From Capra hircus (lineage: Eukaryota > Chordata > Mammalia > Artiodactyla > Bovidae), in NCBI RefSeq assembly GCF_001704415.2, contig NC_030813.1:16200001-16264000 (forward strand): 64,000 nucleotides of DNA, read 5' to 3'. Below the pieces are notes generated by a model. It saw only the letters and a list, made by a program, of their open reading frames with translations, did no database searches and was not told the DNA's origin. The first letter of the stretch is position 1. Each line of letters begins with the position of its first letter. The translations under genes were made by a program, and so were the position numbers. Shown here in pieces: positions 23,139 to 35,400 of this stretch.

Positions 23139-24034
23139 CAAGACTCATATTATGATAGGAAGAAATAATTTCACTGTTGTTCATATCATTTGGTCACCTA
23201 TGTTGATGTCATTTAACTAGCATTGAAGTCTGAAGTGTCTAAGACAACTAAGATCCTAAAAGATTTTTTTTTTTAAAAAAGGGTAGGACTATTAGGCAAA
23301 TAATTACCACATCACCTACATGCAAAAAGTGCACTTACAGAAAATCCTGTCAAGTTCTCACTTAGACTATTTGGCTGTTATTTTAGCTATCCGGTAATTT
23401 CTGTGGCTATCCACTCACCCAGCCCACAGCAGGTTAGAAAGAATGAATCATGAGGCAGAGGAAGGAAACACTGTGGATATAGGCACAATGGCAGCAGCAA
23501 CACCATTAGTTGGTAGAATAAATACAGGAGAGACAAGAAAATTGGGAAGGAGGTAGAAGTTAAAACACATAGCAGCCTGAGGCAGTTAGTTCAATTGAAC
23601 AACCTTATATATTTCACTGAGAATATGATAAACATAGCCCACAGGTCTCTACCATCGGAGAATTTCTAAGCTGGTATTCTGAAGGGAATTGAATAGAGCG
23701 GACTCTCATTTACTGAGCATCTACTGTATAACTTGAAAACTCTTCAGAATATCACTCTTTTATATACAGATATTCATAGCTTTGCCTCCCAACTACGAAG
23801 AAATCTCTGCTCTATACTCTGTTCCAGAAAACAAGGATCTACAACCCATTTTTAGAATCTTAGAAACTTTCGCATATGAACAGGTTAGGTTCCCAAAGCT
23901 CCTTTCTTCAAAAGAGCTACTCACAAATCCAGGGTGAACTCTCATAGGTCACAAATGTATTTCCACCAAACAGAAAAGTGAGTTTCTCTGAAGCTTTAGA
24001 ACCAAGCTCACTCATCTCTTTTCTGTTGATACAA
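23139..24034. other. Intergenic, no recognised features
   Basis: AT-rich sequence with a short T/A run near 23263-23280. No coding or repeat signature that I can name. Confidence 0.5.
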
Positions 24035-24205
24035 GATGTAAAGTGATGCATCTCAAACTACAATGTGCCTGTGAATCACTTGAAGATCTTGTTAAAATGC
24101 AACTTCTGGTTGGGTAGATTTGGGAAGGGCTGAGGTTCTGAGTTTCCGGCCAGCTCCAAGGAGATGCTGATGCTTGTGGTCCACAACCACTCTCTGAGCA
24201 GCAAG
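24035..24205 (-). repeat. MER5A-like hAT-Charlie element, reverse orientation
   Basis: catctcaaactacaatgtgc, gtgaatcacttgaagatctt, gttaaaatgcaacttctggt and atgctgatgcttgtggtcca follow the MER5A reverse complement. Strongly diverged. Confidence 0.65.
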
Positions 24206-24311
24206 TTTCCAAAGGCATCTTTTCATTTACATTTCAAAGTCCACTGAGGAAAGGAATGCCCTCCGAAGGGAGTCTTTTAGCAGCTACTGTGTATTCCCAC
24301 CCACTCGTGTG

Positions 24312-25049
24312 GATGAAAGAAGAGAGTGAAAAAGCTGGCTTCAAACTCAGCATTCAAAAATGAAGATCATAGCAGCCAGCCACATCACTTCATGGCAAAT
24401 AGATGGGGAAACAATGGAAACCATGACAGACTTTATTTTCTAGGGCTCCAAAATCACTGCAGATGGTGACTGCAGCCATGAAATTAAAAGATGCTTGCTC
24501 CTTGGAAGAAAAGCTATGACAAACCTAGACAGCAAATTAAAACACAGAAGCATTACTTTGCCGACAAAGATCCATATAGTCAAAGCTATGGTTTTACCAG
24601 TAGTCATGTATGAATGTGAGAGTTTGACCATAAAGAAGGCTGAGTGCCGAAGAATTGATGCTTTTGAACTGTGGTGCTGGAGAAGACACTTGAGAGTCCC
24701 TTGGACTGCAAGGAGATCAAACCAGTCAATCCTAAAGGAAATCAATCCTGAATATTCATTGGAAAGACTGATGCTGAAGCTGAAGCTCCAGTACTTTGGC
24801 CACCTGATGCAAAAAGCTGACTCATGGGAAAAGACCCTGATGCTGGGAAAGACTGAAGGCAAGAGGAGAAGGGGACAACAGAGGATGACATGGTTAGATG
24901 GCATCACCAACTCGATAGACATGAGTTTGAGCAAGCTTTGGGAGATGGTGAGGAACAGGGAAGCCTGGCGTGCTGCAGTCACAAAGAGTCAGAGTCATCT
25001 GAGATGTCTCAGAGTCAGAGATGACTGAGCAACTGAACAACAATAACAT
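24312..25049 (+). mobile_element. BovB LINE 3' fragment (older copy)
   Basis: Plus-strand BovB from the region just after the YADD box (gagtgaaaaagctggcttc) to the gactgagcaactgaacaaca tail. The frame from 24495 reads MLLGRKAMTNLDSKLKHRSI through LRVPWTARRSNQSILKEINP. It is more diverged than the other copies and its tail is of the caacaataaca type. Confidence 0.9.
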
Positions 25050-25299
25050 GTTGAAGTATAGATTAAAATGGGTCTGGCACACCCATGGCTTTCTACACCA
25101 ATAGTACTTTTTTAAGATACTGACCCACCGGTGACCCAGCAGAAATGATTCCTCTAACTTCCCCAGAACCCTTGGTGGCAGGCAGTAGGGGGTAAGTTGG
25201 GAGCCGTGGTGTAGATCTGGGGACCAGGTGTGGTGACTGTGGACTGCGGGAATGGCAAGCAACTACTAACATTCTTCTGGATGCAAAGTACAATTTCAT

Positions 25300-26394
25300 A
25301 AGAATCTAATGGATGGCAAAGAGAAAACCTATGGTGGTCCTGTGGGCCCTGATGCCATGTATGTCAAATCAGTATCTTCCGATGGTCATGAATTTGTTGT
25401 GAAAAAAGAGCATGAGCTAACATCAGAAACAGTTAAAGCCATGTTGAGTGGTCCAAGTCAATTTGCTGAGAATGAAACTAATGTAGTCCTTTTAGAGAGA
25501 TCTCTTCACGTGTGCTACCAAAAGTATGCATGTATTTCACCTACAAGTTTCATTCCATGGAGATTCTTGAATTCCCAATTACACCTGAAATTGCCCTGGT
25601 ACTGCTGATAGCTAGGAACTTCCTAGATTGTTAAAAAATAAATTATAATAAGCTGTTAACTTTTTTCAGTATTTAATACCTATAGTTCAGTTAGTAAATT
25701 TTTTAATCTATAGAATTTGCCTGTGTGCAATTGAACTTTGAATTCATTGCAAAGCAGATTATCTTCTGTTCCTTTGCCTAGCAGAGTTGAAATTTGTTTG
25801 ATACATCAACAAATTGAGACAGGAACAAATATGCCACTCTTAGATGGTTTTGCCTTACCCTTAGATGTGATTTTTTAAATTAGAGCTGTGGTGATACAGT
25901 AAATGCTGAGATTTAGGTATAAATAGAACATGTTCTATAGGTAATTAATGGGGTTATATATTTTTATGTTTTTAGTATTTTTCAAAAAACCTATTCTGAT
26001 CTTACAGCAGTTGTTAGCATTATTAGAGTTATACAATTGCATATCATTGCAAATAATTGCATTATAAACATATTTATAATTTAGCCAAAATATTGATTTT
26101 TATAACTGTCAGACTTGAGTTGAAATTTCTTAAGCATCTTTTGATAAATCTCAGTATTGTTTAAGTGTATCTTATCTTTTTGTTCATTGCTACAATTTAA
26201 GAACTTTATTTAAAATTTTGGAAGATTACTAAGTACAGATTTAGAAGCAGGGACTTTTTCAACAGTAACCACACAGTCAACAAGCAAACTATACGACTTT
26301 TGTTTCATGTGCATTGTGCATTTTGATCAATCCAAAGTACTGTATTTTCATTGACTCTAAAGTTTCCTTTGCAATGTTAAAAAAAAAAAAAAAG
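25300..26394 (+). pseudogene. ELOC: ELOC (elongin C) processed pseudogene
   Basis: ELOC encodes elongin C, a roughly 112-residue adaptor in elongin and cullin-RING ubiquitin ligase complexes. From 25309 the frame begins MDGKEKTYGGPVGPDAMYVK, and shows SSDGHEFVVKKEH, KAMLSGPSQFAENETN, all close to elongin C. After about residue 60 the frame is lost by indels. The nucleotide sequence still follows the parent to gaattcccaattacacctga and a ttcctagattgttaa end, with a deletion around the KVRYTNSSTE segment. There are no introns. A 3' UTR-like stretch ends in a 15-nt A run at about 26379-26393. These mark a LINE-mediated retrocopy. Substitutions in the first 60 codons and the frameshift make a functional protein unlikely. 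The 5' boundary is uncertain and may extend upstream of 25300. Confidence 0.92.
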
Positions 26395-26522
26395 CAAACC
26401 GCCTCCTAATGGGTTACTATGCTTGATGTTGACATTAATCATCTTGCCACCCATTCAACGATGTTTCCATTTTGCCAATTACTTTTCCTCTGGCTGGGTA
26501 TTGTTTGTCCTAGAAAAATACT

Positions 26523-26852
26523 GTATTAGCACAGGCTGCCGTAACAAAATACCATAGCCTGACTGGCTTAAGCAACAGAAATTTCTTGTCGCACAGCTCT
26601 GGCAGCTGGAAGTCTGAGATCAGGGTTCTAGTGAGAGCTCTCTTCCTAGCTTGCAGGGCTCCAGCTTCTCTCTGTGTTTTTCCATGGTGTGGGGAGAGCT
26701 CTCTCTCCTGTCTCTTCTTATAAGGGCACCTGTTCTATCAGATCAGGGGTCCAAACTTCTGACCTCATTTAACCTTAATCACCTCCTCAAAGGCCCTATT
26801 TCCAATGCAGTCACATGAGGGGTGGTGGTGGTTATGGCTTCAACATGTGAAT
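26523..26852 (-). repeat. MaLR LTR (MLT1A/MST-like), reverse orientation
   Basis: tgtattagcacaggctgccg, taacaaaataccatagcctg, gcttaagcaacagaaatttc, cttcttataagggcacctgt, aaccttaatcacctcctcaa and cttcaacatgtgaatg are the reverse complement of a MaLR LTR. Confidence 0.75.
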
Positions 26853-27565
26853 GTAGAAGCAACAAATCAGAATCAGAGGGGCCTTTAGGTGATCCAGCTG
26901 CTAGTCTCCTTTGGCTGCAAAACCCTTGTTTACTTATCAAGTGAAAATACTCTTATTTTCCACCTCTGCTCTGACATGAAGGAGCTGGAAGTCTCTATTC
27001 CAGAAGAAAATTACTTTGTACAATCTTTAGTGCCATCTGCTGGAAGCAGGCAAAATTGATATACTGTTGCTCCAGAAAGCTGACTTTATTTTTTTAATGA
27101 AACTAAGTTAAAATATAAGGAGTTTCTGTAATACAGAAAATTAGGTTAAAAATTTTAAACCACTTTAAAGGATAAACTTCAGTTAGCTGAAAAAGAATCA
27201 GTTGTGTGAGACAATTCACTATTCAGAAAATGCCAGCTTGAAAAAAATTCAACTTGGTATGAAATTTCAAAAATTTCATCTCAATTCATTTAGAGAGGAC
27301 ATACTTTAAAAAACAACTATGATGGCAAGATGTCTAAAAAGCTTGCCTTATTAAAAATGTCCAAGAATTTGCAGGGTTGAAGGTACCCACACACTGGGAC
27401 AAAAGTTCAGCAACTTGCACCCAGTTCCAGATTCCATAATCTGTCATTCTATTTGTCATTTGGATTTCGTTTAGCTTGATATTTTCCGTAATTAAAAAAC
27501 TTTTATTAATATCCTTAAAGTCTTCAAAGTCATATCCAAGTCTAATTCCAGTCAAATTTAAACCC
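26853..27565. other. Intergenic, no recognised features
   Basis: AT-rich sequence with no nameable coding or repeat content, lying between two MaLR LTRs of opposite orientation. Confidence 0.5.
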
Positions 27566-27601
27566 GTTATGGGCTGAATTGTGTTCCCTCATGATTCAAA
27601 A

Positions 27602-27797
27602 AGGGCTTCCCTGATAGCTCAGTTGGTAAAGAATCCGCCTCCAATCCGGGAGACCTGGCTTCGATCCTTGGGTTGGGAAGATCCCATGGAGAAGGGAAAG
27701 GTTACCCACTCCAGTATCCTGGCTTGGAGAATTCCATGGACTGTATAGTCCCTGGGGTTGCAAAGAGTTGGACATGACTGAGCGACTTTCAGTTTTC
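27602..27797 (+). mobile_element. Bov-tA SINE
   Basis: gggcttccctgatagctcag to ggacatgactgagcgacttt. Flanks atgattcaaa and ataattcaaa form a near-perfect target-site duplication. Confidence 0.92.
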
Positions 27798-27889
27798 ATA
27801 ATTCAAATGTTGAAGTTCCAACTCCTAATAACTCAGAATGTGACTGTATTTGGAGATAGGACCTTTAAAGAGGTAATTAAGGCAAAGTG

Positions 27890-29008
27890 AGGTTATGTAT
27901 CTATTTCTGCTTTATTGACTATGCCAAAGCCTTTGACTGTATGGATGACAATAAACTGTGGAAAATTCTGAGAGAGATGGGAATGCCAGACCACCTGACC
28001 TGCCTCTTGAGAAGTCTGTATGCAGGTCAGGAAGCAACAGTTAGAACTGGACATGGAACAACAGACTGGTTCCAAATAGGAAAAGAAGTACGTCAAGGCT
28101 GTATATTGTCACCCTGCTTATTTAACTTCTATGCAGAGTACATCATGAGAAACGCTGGGCTGGAGGAAGCACAAGCTGGAATCAAGATTGCTGGGAGAAA
28201 TTTCAATAACCTCAGGTATGCAGATGACACCACCCTTATGGCAGAAAGTGAAGAGGAACTAAAAAGCCTCTTGATGAAAGTGAAAGTGGAGAGTGAAAAA
28301 GTTGGCTTAAAGCTCAACATTCAGAAAACGAAGATCATGACATCCGGTCCCATCACTTCATGGCAAATAGATGGGGAAACAGTGGAAACAGTGTTAGACT
28401 TTATTTTGGGGGACTCCAAAATCATTGCAGATGGTGACTGCAGCCATGAAATTAAAAGACGCTTACTCCTTGGAAGAAAAGTTATGATCAACCTAGATAG
28501 CATATTCAAAAGCAGAGACATTACTTTGCCGACTAAGGTCCGTCTAATCAAGGCTATGGTTTTTCCAGTAGTCGTGTATGGATGTGAGAGTTGGACTGTG
28601 AAGAAGGCTGAACGTTAAAGAATTGATGCTTTTGAACTGTGGTGTTGGAGAAGACTCTTGAGAGTCCCTTGGACTGCAAGGAGATCCAACCAGTCCATTC
28701 TGAAGGGGATCCACCCTGGGATTTCTTTGGAAGGAATGATGCTAAAGCTGAAACTCCAGTAACTCTGGCCACCTCATGCGAAGAGTTGACTCATTGGAAA
28801 AGACTTTGATGCTGGGAGGAATTGAGGGCAGGAGGAGAAGGGGACAACAGAGGATGAGATGGCTGGATGGCATCACTGACTCGATGGACGTGAGTCTGAG
28901 TGAACTCCAGGAGTTGGTGATGGACAGGGAGGCCTGGTATGCTGCGATTCATGGGGTCGCAAAGAGTCAGACACAACTGAGCGAATGAACTGAACTGAAC
29001 TGAACTGA
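27890..29008 (+). mobile_element. 5'-truncated BovB LINE
   Basis: The frame from 27887 reads BovB reverse transcriptase: DYAKAFDCMDDNKLWKILRE, the GKEVRQGCILSPCLFNFYAE motif, then RYADDTTLMAESEEEL containing the catalytic YADD box. A stop after KKAER at 28616-28618 and later frameshifts break the protein. It ends ctgaactgaactgaactga. Sits inside the MaLR LTR. Confidence 0.95.
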
Positions 29009-29789
29009 GGTCGTATAGACAGGTCCTAGTCCATTATGGCTGGTGTCCTTATGAGAAGAGGAAAGACCCTGTTAGGACACAGAGACAAGGTACCCTCTGC
29101 AAGCCAGTGAACCTCGCTGAAACACTGACCGCTAGCCCCCAGGACTGTGAGAAAATAAATTTTTATTGTTTTTAAGTCCACCAGTCTGTGGTATTTTGTT
29201 ATGGCAACTCTAGCAGACTAAACAACGTCCTTCCTGTGGGGGGGGGGTCCTTCCTTTTCTCTAAATTATATTGAAGGAGAGTTTCTTTACTTCCTTGGTT
29301 CACCATCTCTTAATCTCTTTCAAACAGGTTTTTTTTTTTTTCTTATAACAGCCTTCTTCTTCGCTAATGAAAAGTAGAAATCAAGGAGATTCCTAAAGAC
29401 AGTTGCTATGTAATAGACTAAAATAGTCCTTATCACACTCTAGCAAACATATGATGTTATAGGATTCAAGTTACAGGAAACTTGGTATAAGAAGGGGTTA
29501 TTTTAAACAAGAACTTCTCCCAGGAGATTTTCTCCTTTTAACTATAACAAAGCAGGGAATGTAGACAAACATTCAGGAAAAGAGATTGCATATTCTAAAG
29601 GATGCCACGTGCTTTAAGAGAAGAATAGCAAAAAGGCCTCCAGTCGTCTCCTTGGTGTGGCTGGAGCCCAAGTACACCTCACCCCATGGCTTCTTACTTT
29701 TACACCATGTCGGGAAAAGGTAGGAAAAGGTAGTGAGCAAAGTAGAAGCAAAACTCCTAGGGACTCGGGGATTGAAGGAGCAGGATGAG

Positions 29790-29945
29790 GGATTTCCGTG
29801 GTGGTCCAGTGGCTAAGATTCCACAGTCCCAATGTAGAGGGCTTGGGTTCCATCCCTAGTCAGGGAGGTTGATCCCACATGCCACAGCTAAGACCTGCAC
29901 AGTCAAATAAAAGAATAAAAAATTAACATTAAAAAAAAAGGCAAA
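29790..29945 (+). mobile_element. CHR-type SINE
   Basis: gatttccgtggtggtccagt, ggttccatccctagtcaggg, gatcccacatgccacagcta and an A-rich tail. Confidence 0.82.
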
Positions 29946-30000
29946 ATAAAGTAAAAATAAAAATATATATATATAAATTTTTTTTTTAAAAAGAAAGAGC
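29946..30000. repeat. A/T-rich low-complexity tail
   Basis: aaataaaaatatatatatat followed by a T9 run, continuing the SINE tail. Confidence 0.7.
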
Positions 30001-30115
30001 AGGAGGAGGTTTTAATTGTCATGAGTAAGGAGCTTGTAAGAAGCTTCAGAGAGAGAAGAGATTATGTTGTAGGAGGTTTTCCTATTTGCTTTTTCAGGGA
30101 AAGGCCTCGTTATTA

Positions 30116-30365
30116 ATACATCTCTTTGGTGATGGTTTAGTCGCTAAGTTGTGTCTGACTCTCACGAGCGCCCTTCCTCAACCCGCCAAAGACTGTAGCC
30201 TGCCAGGCTCCTCTGACCATGGGGTTTCCCAGGCAGGAATACTGGAGTGGGTTGCCATTTCCTTCTCCAGGGGACTTTCCTGACCCAGGCATCGAACCCA
30301 GGTCTCTCACATTGCAGGCGGTTTCTTTACTGACTGAGCTAGGAGGGAAGTCACCATACATCTCT
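30116..30365 (-). mobile_element. Bov-tA SINE with 10-bp TSD
   Basis: Body 30126-30355 in reverse orientation (ctaagttgtgtctgactctc, gcatcgaacccaggtctctc). atacatctct repeats lie at 30116-30125 and 30356-30365. Confidence 0.94.
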
Positions 30366-30377
30366 AAAGAAACTTCT

Positions 30378-30623
30378 AAATCCTTTTTTGGATTAAGCTT
30401 GTTCAGTCTACACTGGGTACCATGCAATCCGGTGTCTGTGAGGCATCTCATTTGAAGATAATGGGACTAATTTTGTAAATAAGTTTCCTTTAAGGACACT
30501 TTTAATACTAAAGATCTTTATTATTTACAAAATTAGTCTCATTGTCTTTGAATGAGACGCCTCACAGACCCTGGATCACATGGTACCCACTTGTAGACTG
30601 CACAAACAATCGAAAAAGAATTT
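30378..30623. repeat. Large imperfect inverted repeat (hairpin)
   Basis: Left arm 30378-30482 pairs with right arm 30521-30623 around a 38-nt loop. Identical or near-identical blocks include actaattttgtaaataa, gtctgtgaggc[a/g]tctcatt, tgggtaccatg and cagtctaca. By hand alignment roughly 85% of positions match, with a few small gaps. No terminal motif of a DNA transposon that I know was seen. Confidence 0.85.
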
Positions 30624-30919
30624 CCAGTCCTCATTGTTCTTATTTCCTGGATCTGGGGGAGTTTCCATATACGAGTAAAGCGGGCCTTTCCTACCTACTT
30701 TCCATGACAAGATTAAAAAAAAACAGTTCTTTGTTTTCCATGAAACTGTAGTGGAGCTCTAAGTTGCATAGCTGAAGCATATACTCTAATCCATATACTT
30801 TCTCCATAACTACTAATGGGAAAATTTTGCAGTCCTGATGTCCATTAGTTTCTCCCCTTCAACTAAAGTTTGGAAAATATGTGCTTTGAGGCTCACTCTG
30901 GGCTGAGTTAACATTTCTT
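30624..30919. other. Intergenic, no recognised features
   Basis: Short unannotated stretch between the inverted repeat and the L1 insertion site. Confidence 0.5.
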
Positions 30920-31439
30920 CTCTGTGTGTTTTATTTTTATTTTTTGTAAATTATTTATTTTAATTGGAGGCTAATTACTTTACAACATTGTATTGGTTTT
31001 GCCATACATTGACATGAATCTGCCATGAGTGTACATGTGTCCCCCATCCTGAACCCCCCCTCACATTTCCCTCCCCATCCCATCCTTCTGGGTCATCCCA
31101 GTGCACCAGCCCTGAGCACCCTCTCTCATGTCTCATGCATGGAACCTGGACTGGCAATCTGTTTCACATATGATAATATACATGTTTCAATGTTATTCTC
31201 TCAGATCATCCCACCCTCGCCTTCTCCCACAGAGTCCAAAAGACTGCTCTATACATTTGTGTCTCTTTTGCTGTCTCGCATATAGGGTCATCGTTACCAT
31301 CTTTCTAAATTCCATATATATATGCTTTAATATACTGTATTGGTGTTTTTCTTTCTGATTTACTTCACTTTGTATAACAGGCTCCAGTTTTATCCACCTC
31401 ATTAGAACTGATTCAAATGCATTCTTTTTAAGCTGAGTA

Positions 31440-32389
31440 ATGGACATGGAACAACAGACTGGTTCCAAATAGGAAAAGAAGTACGTCAAGGTTGTATATT
31501 GTCACTCTACTTATTTAACTTATATGCAGAGTACATCATGAAAAACGCTGGACTGGAAGAAGCACAAGCTGGAATCAAGATTGCTGGGAGAAATATCAAA
31601 AACCTCAGATATGCAGATGACACCACCCTTATGGCAGAAAGTGAAGAGGAACTAAAAAGCCTCTTGATGAAAGTGAAGGAGGAGAGTGAAAAAGTTGGCT
31701 TAAAGCTCAACATTCAGAAAACGAAGATCATGGCATCTGGTCCCACCACTTCATGGGAAATAGACAGGGTAACAGTGGAAACAGTGTCAGATTTTATCTT
31801 TTTGGGCTCCAAAGTCACTGCAGATGGTGACTGCAGCCATGAAATTAAAAGACGCTTACTCCTTGGAAGAAAAGTTATAACCAACCTAGATAGTATATTC
31901 AAAAGCAGAGACATTACTTTGCCAACAAAGGTCTGTCTAGTCAAGGCTATGGTTTTTCCAGTGGCCATGTACGGGTGTGAGAGTTGGACTGTGAAGAAAG
32001 CTGAGCACTGAAGAATTGATGCTTTTGAAGTGTGGTGTTGGAGAAGACTCTTGAGAGTCCCTTGGACTGCAAGGAGATCCAACCAGTTCATTCTAAAGGA
32101 GATTAGCCCTGGGATTTCTTTGGAAGGAATGATGCTAAAGCTGAAACTCCAGTACTTCAGCCACCTCATGTGAATATTTGACTCATTGGAAAAGACTTTG
32201 ATTTGGGAGGGATTGGGGGCAGGAGGAGAAGGGGACAACGGAGGATGAGATGGCTGGATGGCATCACTGACTCGATGGACGTGGGTTTGAGTGAACTCCG
32301 GGAGTTGGTGATGGACAGGGAGGCCTGGCGTGCTGGGATTCATGGGGTCACAAAGAGTCGGACACGACTGAGCGACTGAACTGAACTGA
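31440..32389 (+). mobile_element. BovB LINE fragment nested in the L1
   Basis: Starts abruptly at tggacatggaacaacagac within the BovB RT region and ends tgaactgaactgaa. The frame from 31499 reads YADDTTLMAESEEELKSLLM and LGRKVITNLDSIFKSRDITL, then a stop after KKAEH. It splits the L1 exactly at ctgagtaa | tattccattg, a contiguous L1 sequence, so it inserted after the L1. Confidence 0.95.
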
Positions 32390-32421
32390 ATATTCCATTG
32401 TGTATATGTGCCCCAACTTTC

Positions 32422-35400
32422 TTATCCATTCGTCTGCTGATGGACATCTAAGTTGCTTCCATGTCCTACCTTTTGTAAACAGTGCTGTGATGAACATTGG
32501 GGTACACATGTCTCTTTCAATTCTGGTTTCCTCGGAGTATATGCCCAGCAGTGGGATTGCTGCGTCATATGGAGTTCTACTTCCAGTTTTTTAAGGAATC
32601 TCCACACTGTTCTCCATAGTGGCTGTAATAGTTTGCTTTCCCACCAACAGTGTAAGAGGGTTCCCTTTTCTCCACACCCTCTCCAGCATTTATTGTTTAT
32701 AGACTTTTTGATAGCAGCCATTCTGACTGGTGTGAGATGATACTTTATTGTGGTTTTAATTTGCATTTCTCTGATAAGGAGTAATGCTGAGCATCTTTTC
32801 ATGTGTTTGTTAGCCATCTGTATGTCTTCTTTGGAGAAATGTCTATTTAGTTCTTCGGCCCATTTTTTGATTGGGTCGTTTATTTTTCTGGAATTGAGCT
32901 GCATGAGCTGCTTGTATATTTTTGAGATTAATTCTTTTTCAGTTGCTTCATTTGCTTTTATTTTCTCCCATTCTGAAGGCTATCTTTTCACCTTGCTTAT
33001 AGTTTCCTTTGTTGTGAAAAAGCCTTTAAGTTTAGGTCCCATTTGTTTATTTTTGCTTCTATTTCCATTACTCTGGGAGGTGGGTCATAGAGGATCCTGC
33101 TGTGATTTATGTTGGAGAGTGTTTTGCCTATGTTCTCCTCTAGGAGTTTTATAGTTTCTGGTCTTACATTTAGATCTTTAATCCATTTTGAGTTTATTTT
33201 TGTGTATGGTGTTAGAAAGTGATCTAGTTTCATTCTTTTACAAATGGTTGACCAGTTTCCCCAGCACCACTTGTTAAAGAGACTGTCTTTTCTCCATTGT
33301 ATATTCTTGCCTCCTTTGTCAAAAATAAGGTGTCCATAGGTGTGTGGATTTATCTCTGGGCTTTCTGTTTTGTTCCATTGATCTATATTTCTGTCTTTGT
33401 GCCAGTACCATACTGTCTTGATGACTGTGGCTTTGTAGTAGAGCCTGAAGTCAGGCAGGTTGAATCCTCCAGTTCCATTCTTCTTTCTCAAGATTGCTTT
33501 GGCTATTCGAGGTTTTTTGTATTTCCATACCTATTTTGAAATTATTTGTTCTTGTTTTCTGAAAAATACCATTGGTAGCTTGATAGGGATTGCATTGAAT
33601 CTATAGATTTCTTTGGGTAGTATACACATTTTCACCATATTGATTCTTCTGATCCATGAACATGGTATATTTCTCCATCTATTTGTGTCATCTTTGATTT
33701 TTTATCAGTGTTTTATAGTTTTCTATATATAAGTCTTTTGTTCCTTTAGGTAGATTTATTCCTAAGTATTTTATTCTTTTCTCTGCAATGGTGAATGGAA
33801 TAGTTTCCTTAATTTCTCTTTCTGTTTTCTCATTGTTAGTGTATAGGAATGCAAGGGATTTCTGTGTATGTTAATTTTATGTCTTGCAACTTTACTATGT
33901 TCATTGATTAGCTCTAGTAATTTTCTGGTGAAGTCTTTAGGGGTTTCTATGTAGAGGATCATGTCATCTGCAAACAGTGAGAGTTTTACTTCTTCTTTTC
34001 CAATTTGGATTCCTTTTATACCTTTTTTTCTTCTCTGATTGCTGTGGCTAAAACTTCCAAAACTATGTTGAATAGCAGTGGTGAGAGTGGGCACCCTTGT
34101 CTTGTTCCTGACTTTAGGGGAAATGCTTTCAATTTTTCACCATTGAGGATAATGTTTGCTGTGGGTTTATCATATATGGCTTTTATTATGCTGAGGTATG
34201 TTCCTTCTATGCCTGCTTTCTGGAGGGTTTTCATCATAAATGGATATTGAATTTTGTCAAAGGCTTTCTCTGTATCTATTGAGATAATCATATGGTTTTT
34301 ATCTTTCAATTTGTTACTGTGGTATATCACATTGATTGATTTGCGGATATTGAAGAATCCTTGCATCCCTGGGATAAAGCCCACTTGGTCATGGTGTATG
34401 ATTTTTTTAATTTGTTGTTGGATTCTGATTGCTAGAATTTTGTTGAGATTTTTGCATCTATGTTCATCAGTGATATTGGCCTGAAGTTTTCTTTTCTATG
34501 GCATCTTTGTCTGGTTTTCGTATTAGGGTGATGGTGGCCTCACAGAATAAGTTTGGAAGTTTACCTTCCTCTGCAATTTTCTGGAAGAGTTTGAGTAGGA
34601 TAGGTGTTGAAAGGAAGTGAAAGTGAAGTCATTCAGTCGTGTCCGACTCTTTGCGACCCCATGGACTGTAGCCTACAAGCTCCTCTGTCCATGGGGTTTT
34701 CCTGGCGAGAATACTGAAGTGGGTTGCCATTTAGCTCTTCTCTAAATTTTTGGTAGAATTCACCTGTGAAGCCATCTGGTCCTGGGCTTTTGTTTGTTGG
34801 AAGATTTTTTATTACAGTTTCGATTTCCATGCTTGTGATGGGTCTGTTAAGATTTTCTATTTCTTCCTGGTTCAGTTTTGGAAGGTTATACTTTTCTAAG
34901 AATTTGTCCATTTCTTCCAAGTTGTCCATTTTATTGGCATATAGTTGCTGATAGTAGTCTCTTATGATCCTTTGTATTTCTGTGTTGTCTATTGTGATTT
35001 TTCCATTTTCATTTCTAATTTTGTTGATTTGATTCTTCTCCCTGTCTTTCTTGACGAGTCTGGCTAATGGTTGTCTATTTTATTTATCTTCTCAAAGAAT
35101 CAGCTTTTAGTTTTGTTGATTTTTGCTATAGTGTTCTTTGTTTCTTTTTCATTTATTTCCACTGTAGTTTTTATGTCTTTCCTTCTACTAACCCTGGGGT
35201 TCTTCATTTCTTCTTTTTCTAGTTGCTTTAGGTGTAAAGTTAGGTTATTTATTTGATTTTTCTCTTGTTTCTTGAGGTAAGCTTGTATTGCTATGAACCT
35301 TCCCCTTAGCACTGCTTTTACTGAATCCCATAGGCTTTGGGTTGTTGTGTTTTCCTTTTCATTCATTTCTATGCATATGTTGATTTCTTCTGTGATTTGT

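Larger units (their letters stand above)
27566..29222 (+). repeat. MaLR LTR split by a SINE and a BovB
   Basis: Pieces at 27566-27601 (gggctgaattgtgttccctc), 27798-27889 (aatgttgaagttccaactcc, gtgactgtatttggagatag) and 29009-29222 (ggtgtccttatgagaagagg, ctctgcaagccagtgaacct, ggactgtgagaaaataaat, gtctgtggtattttgttatg) read in order as one MaLR LTR interrupted twice by younger elements. Confidence 0.82.

Noticed and set aside
24440..24982. 180-codon minus-strand frame, and similar ones at 31714-32343, 41265-41819 and 61576-62130
   Set aside because: All are antisense shadows of BovB coding sequence. They resemble each other only because the BovB copies do.
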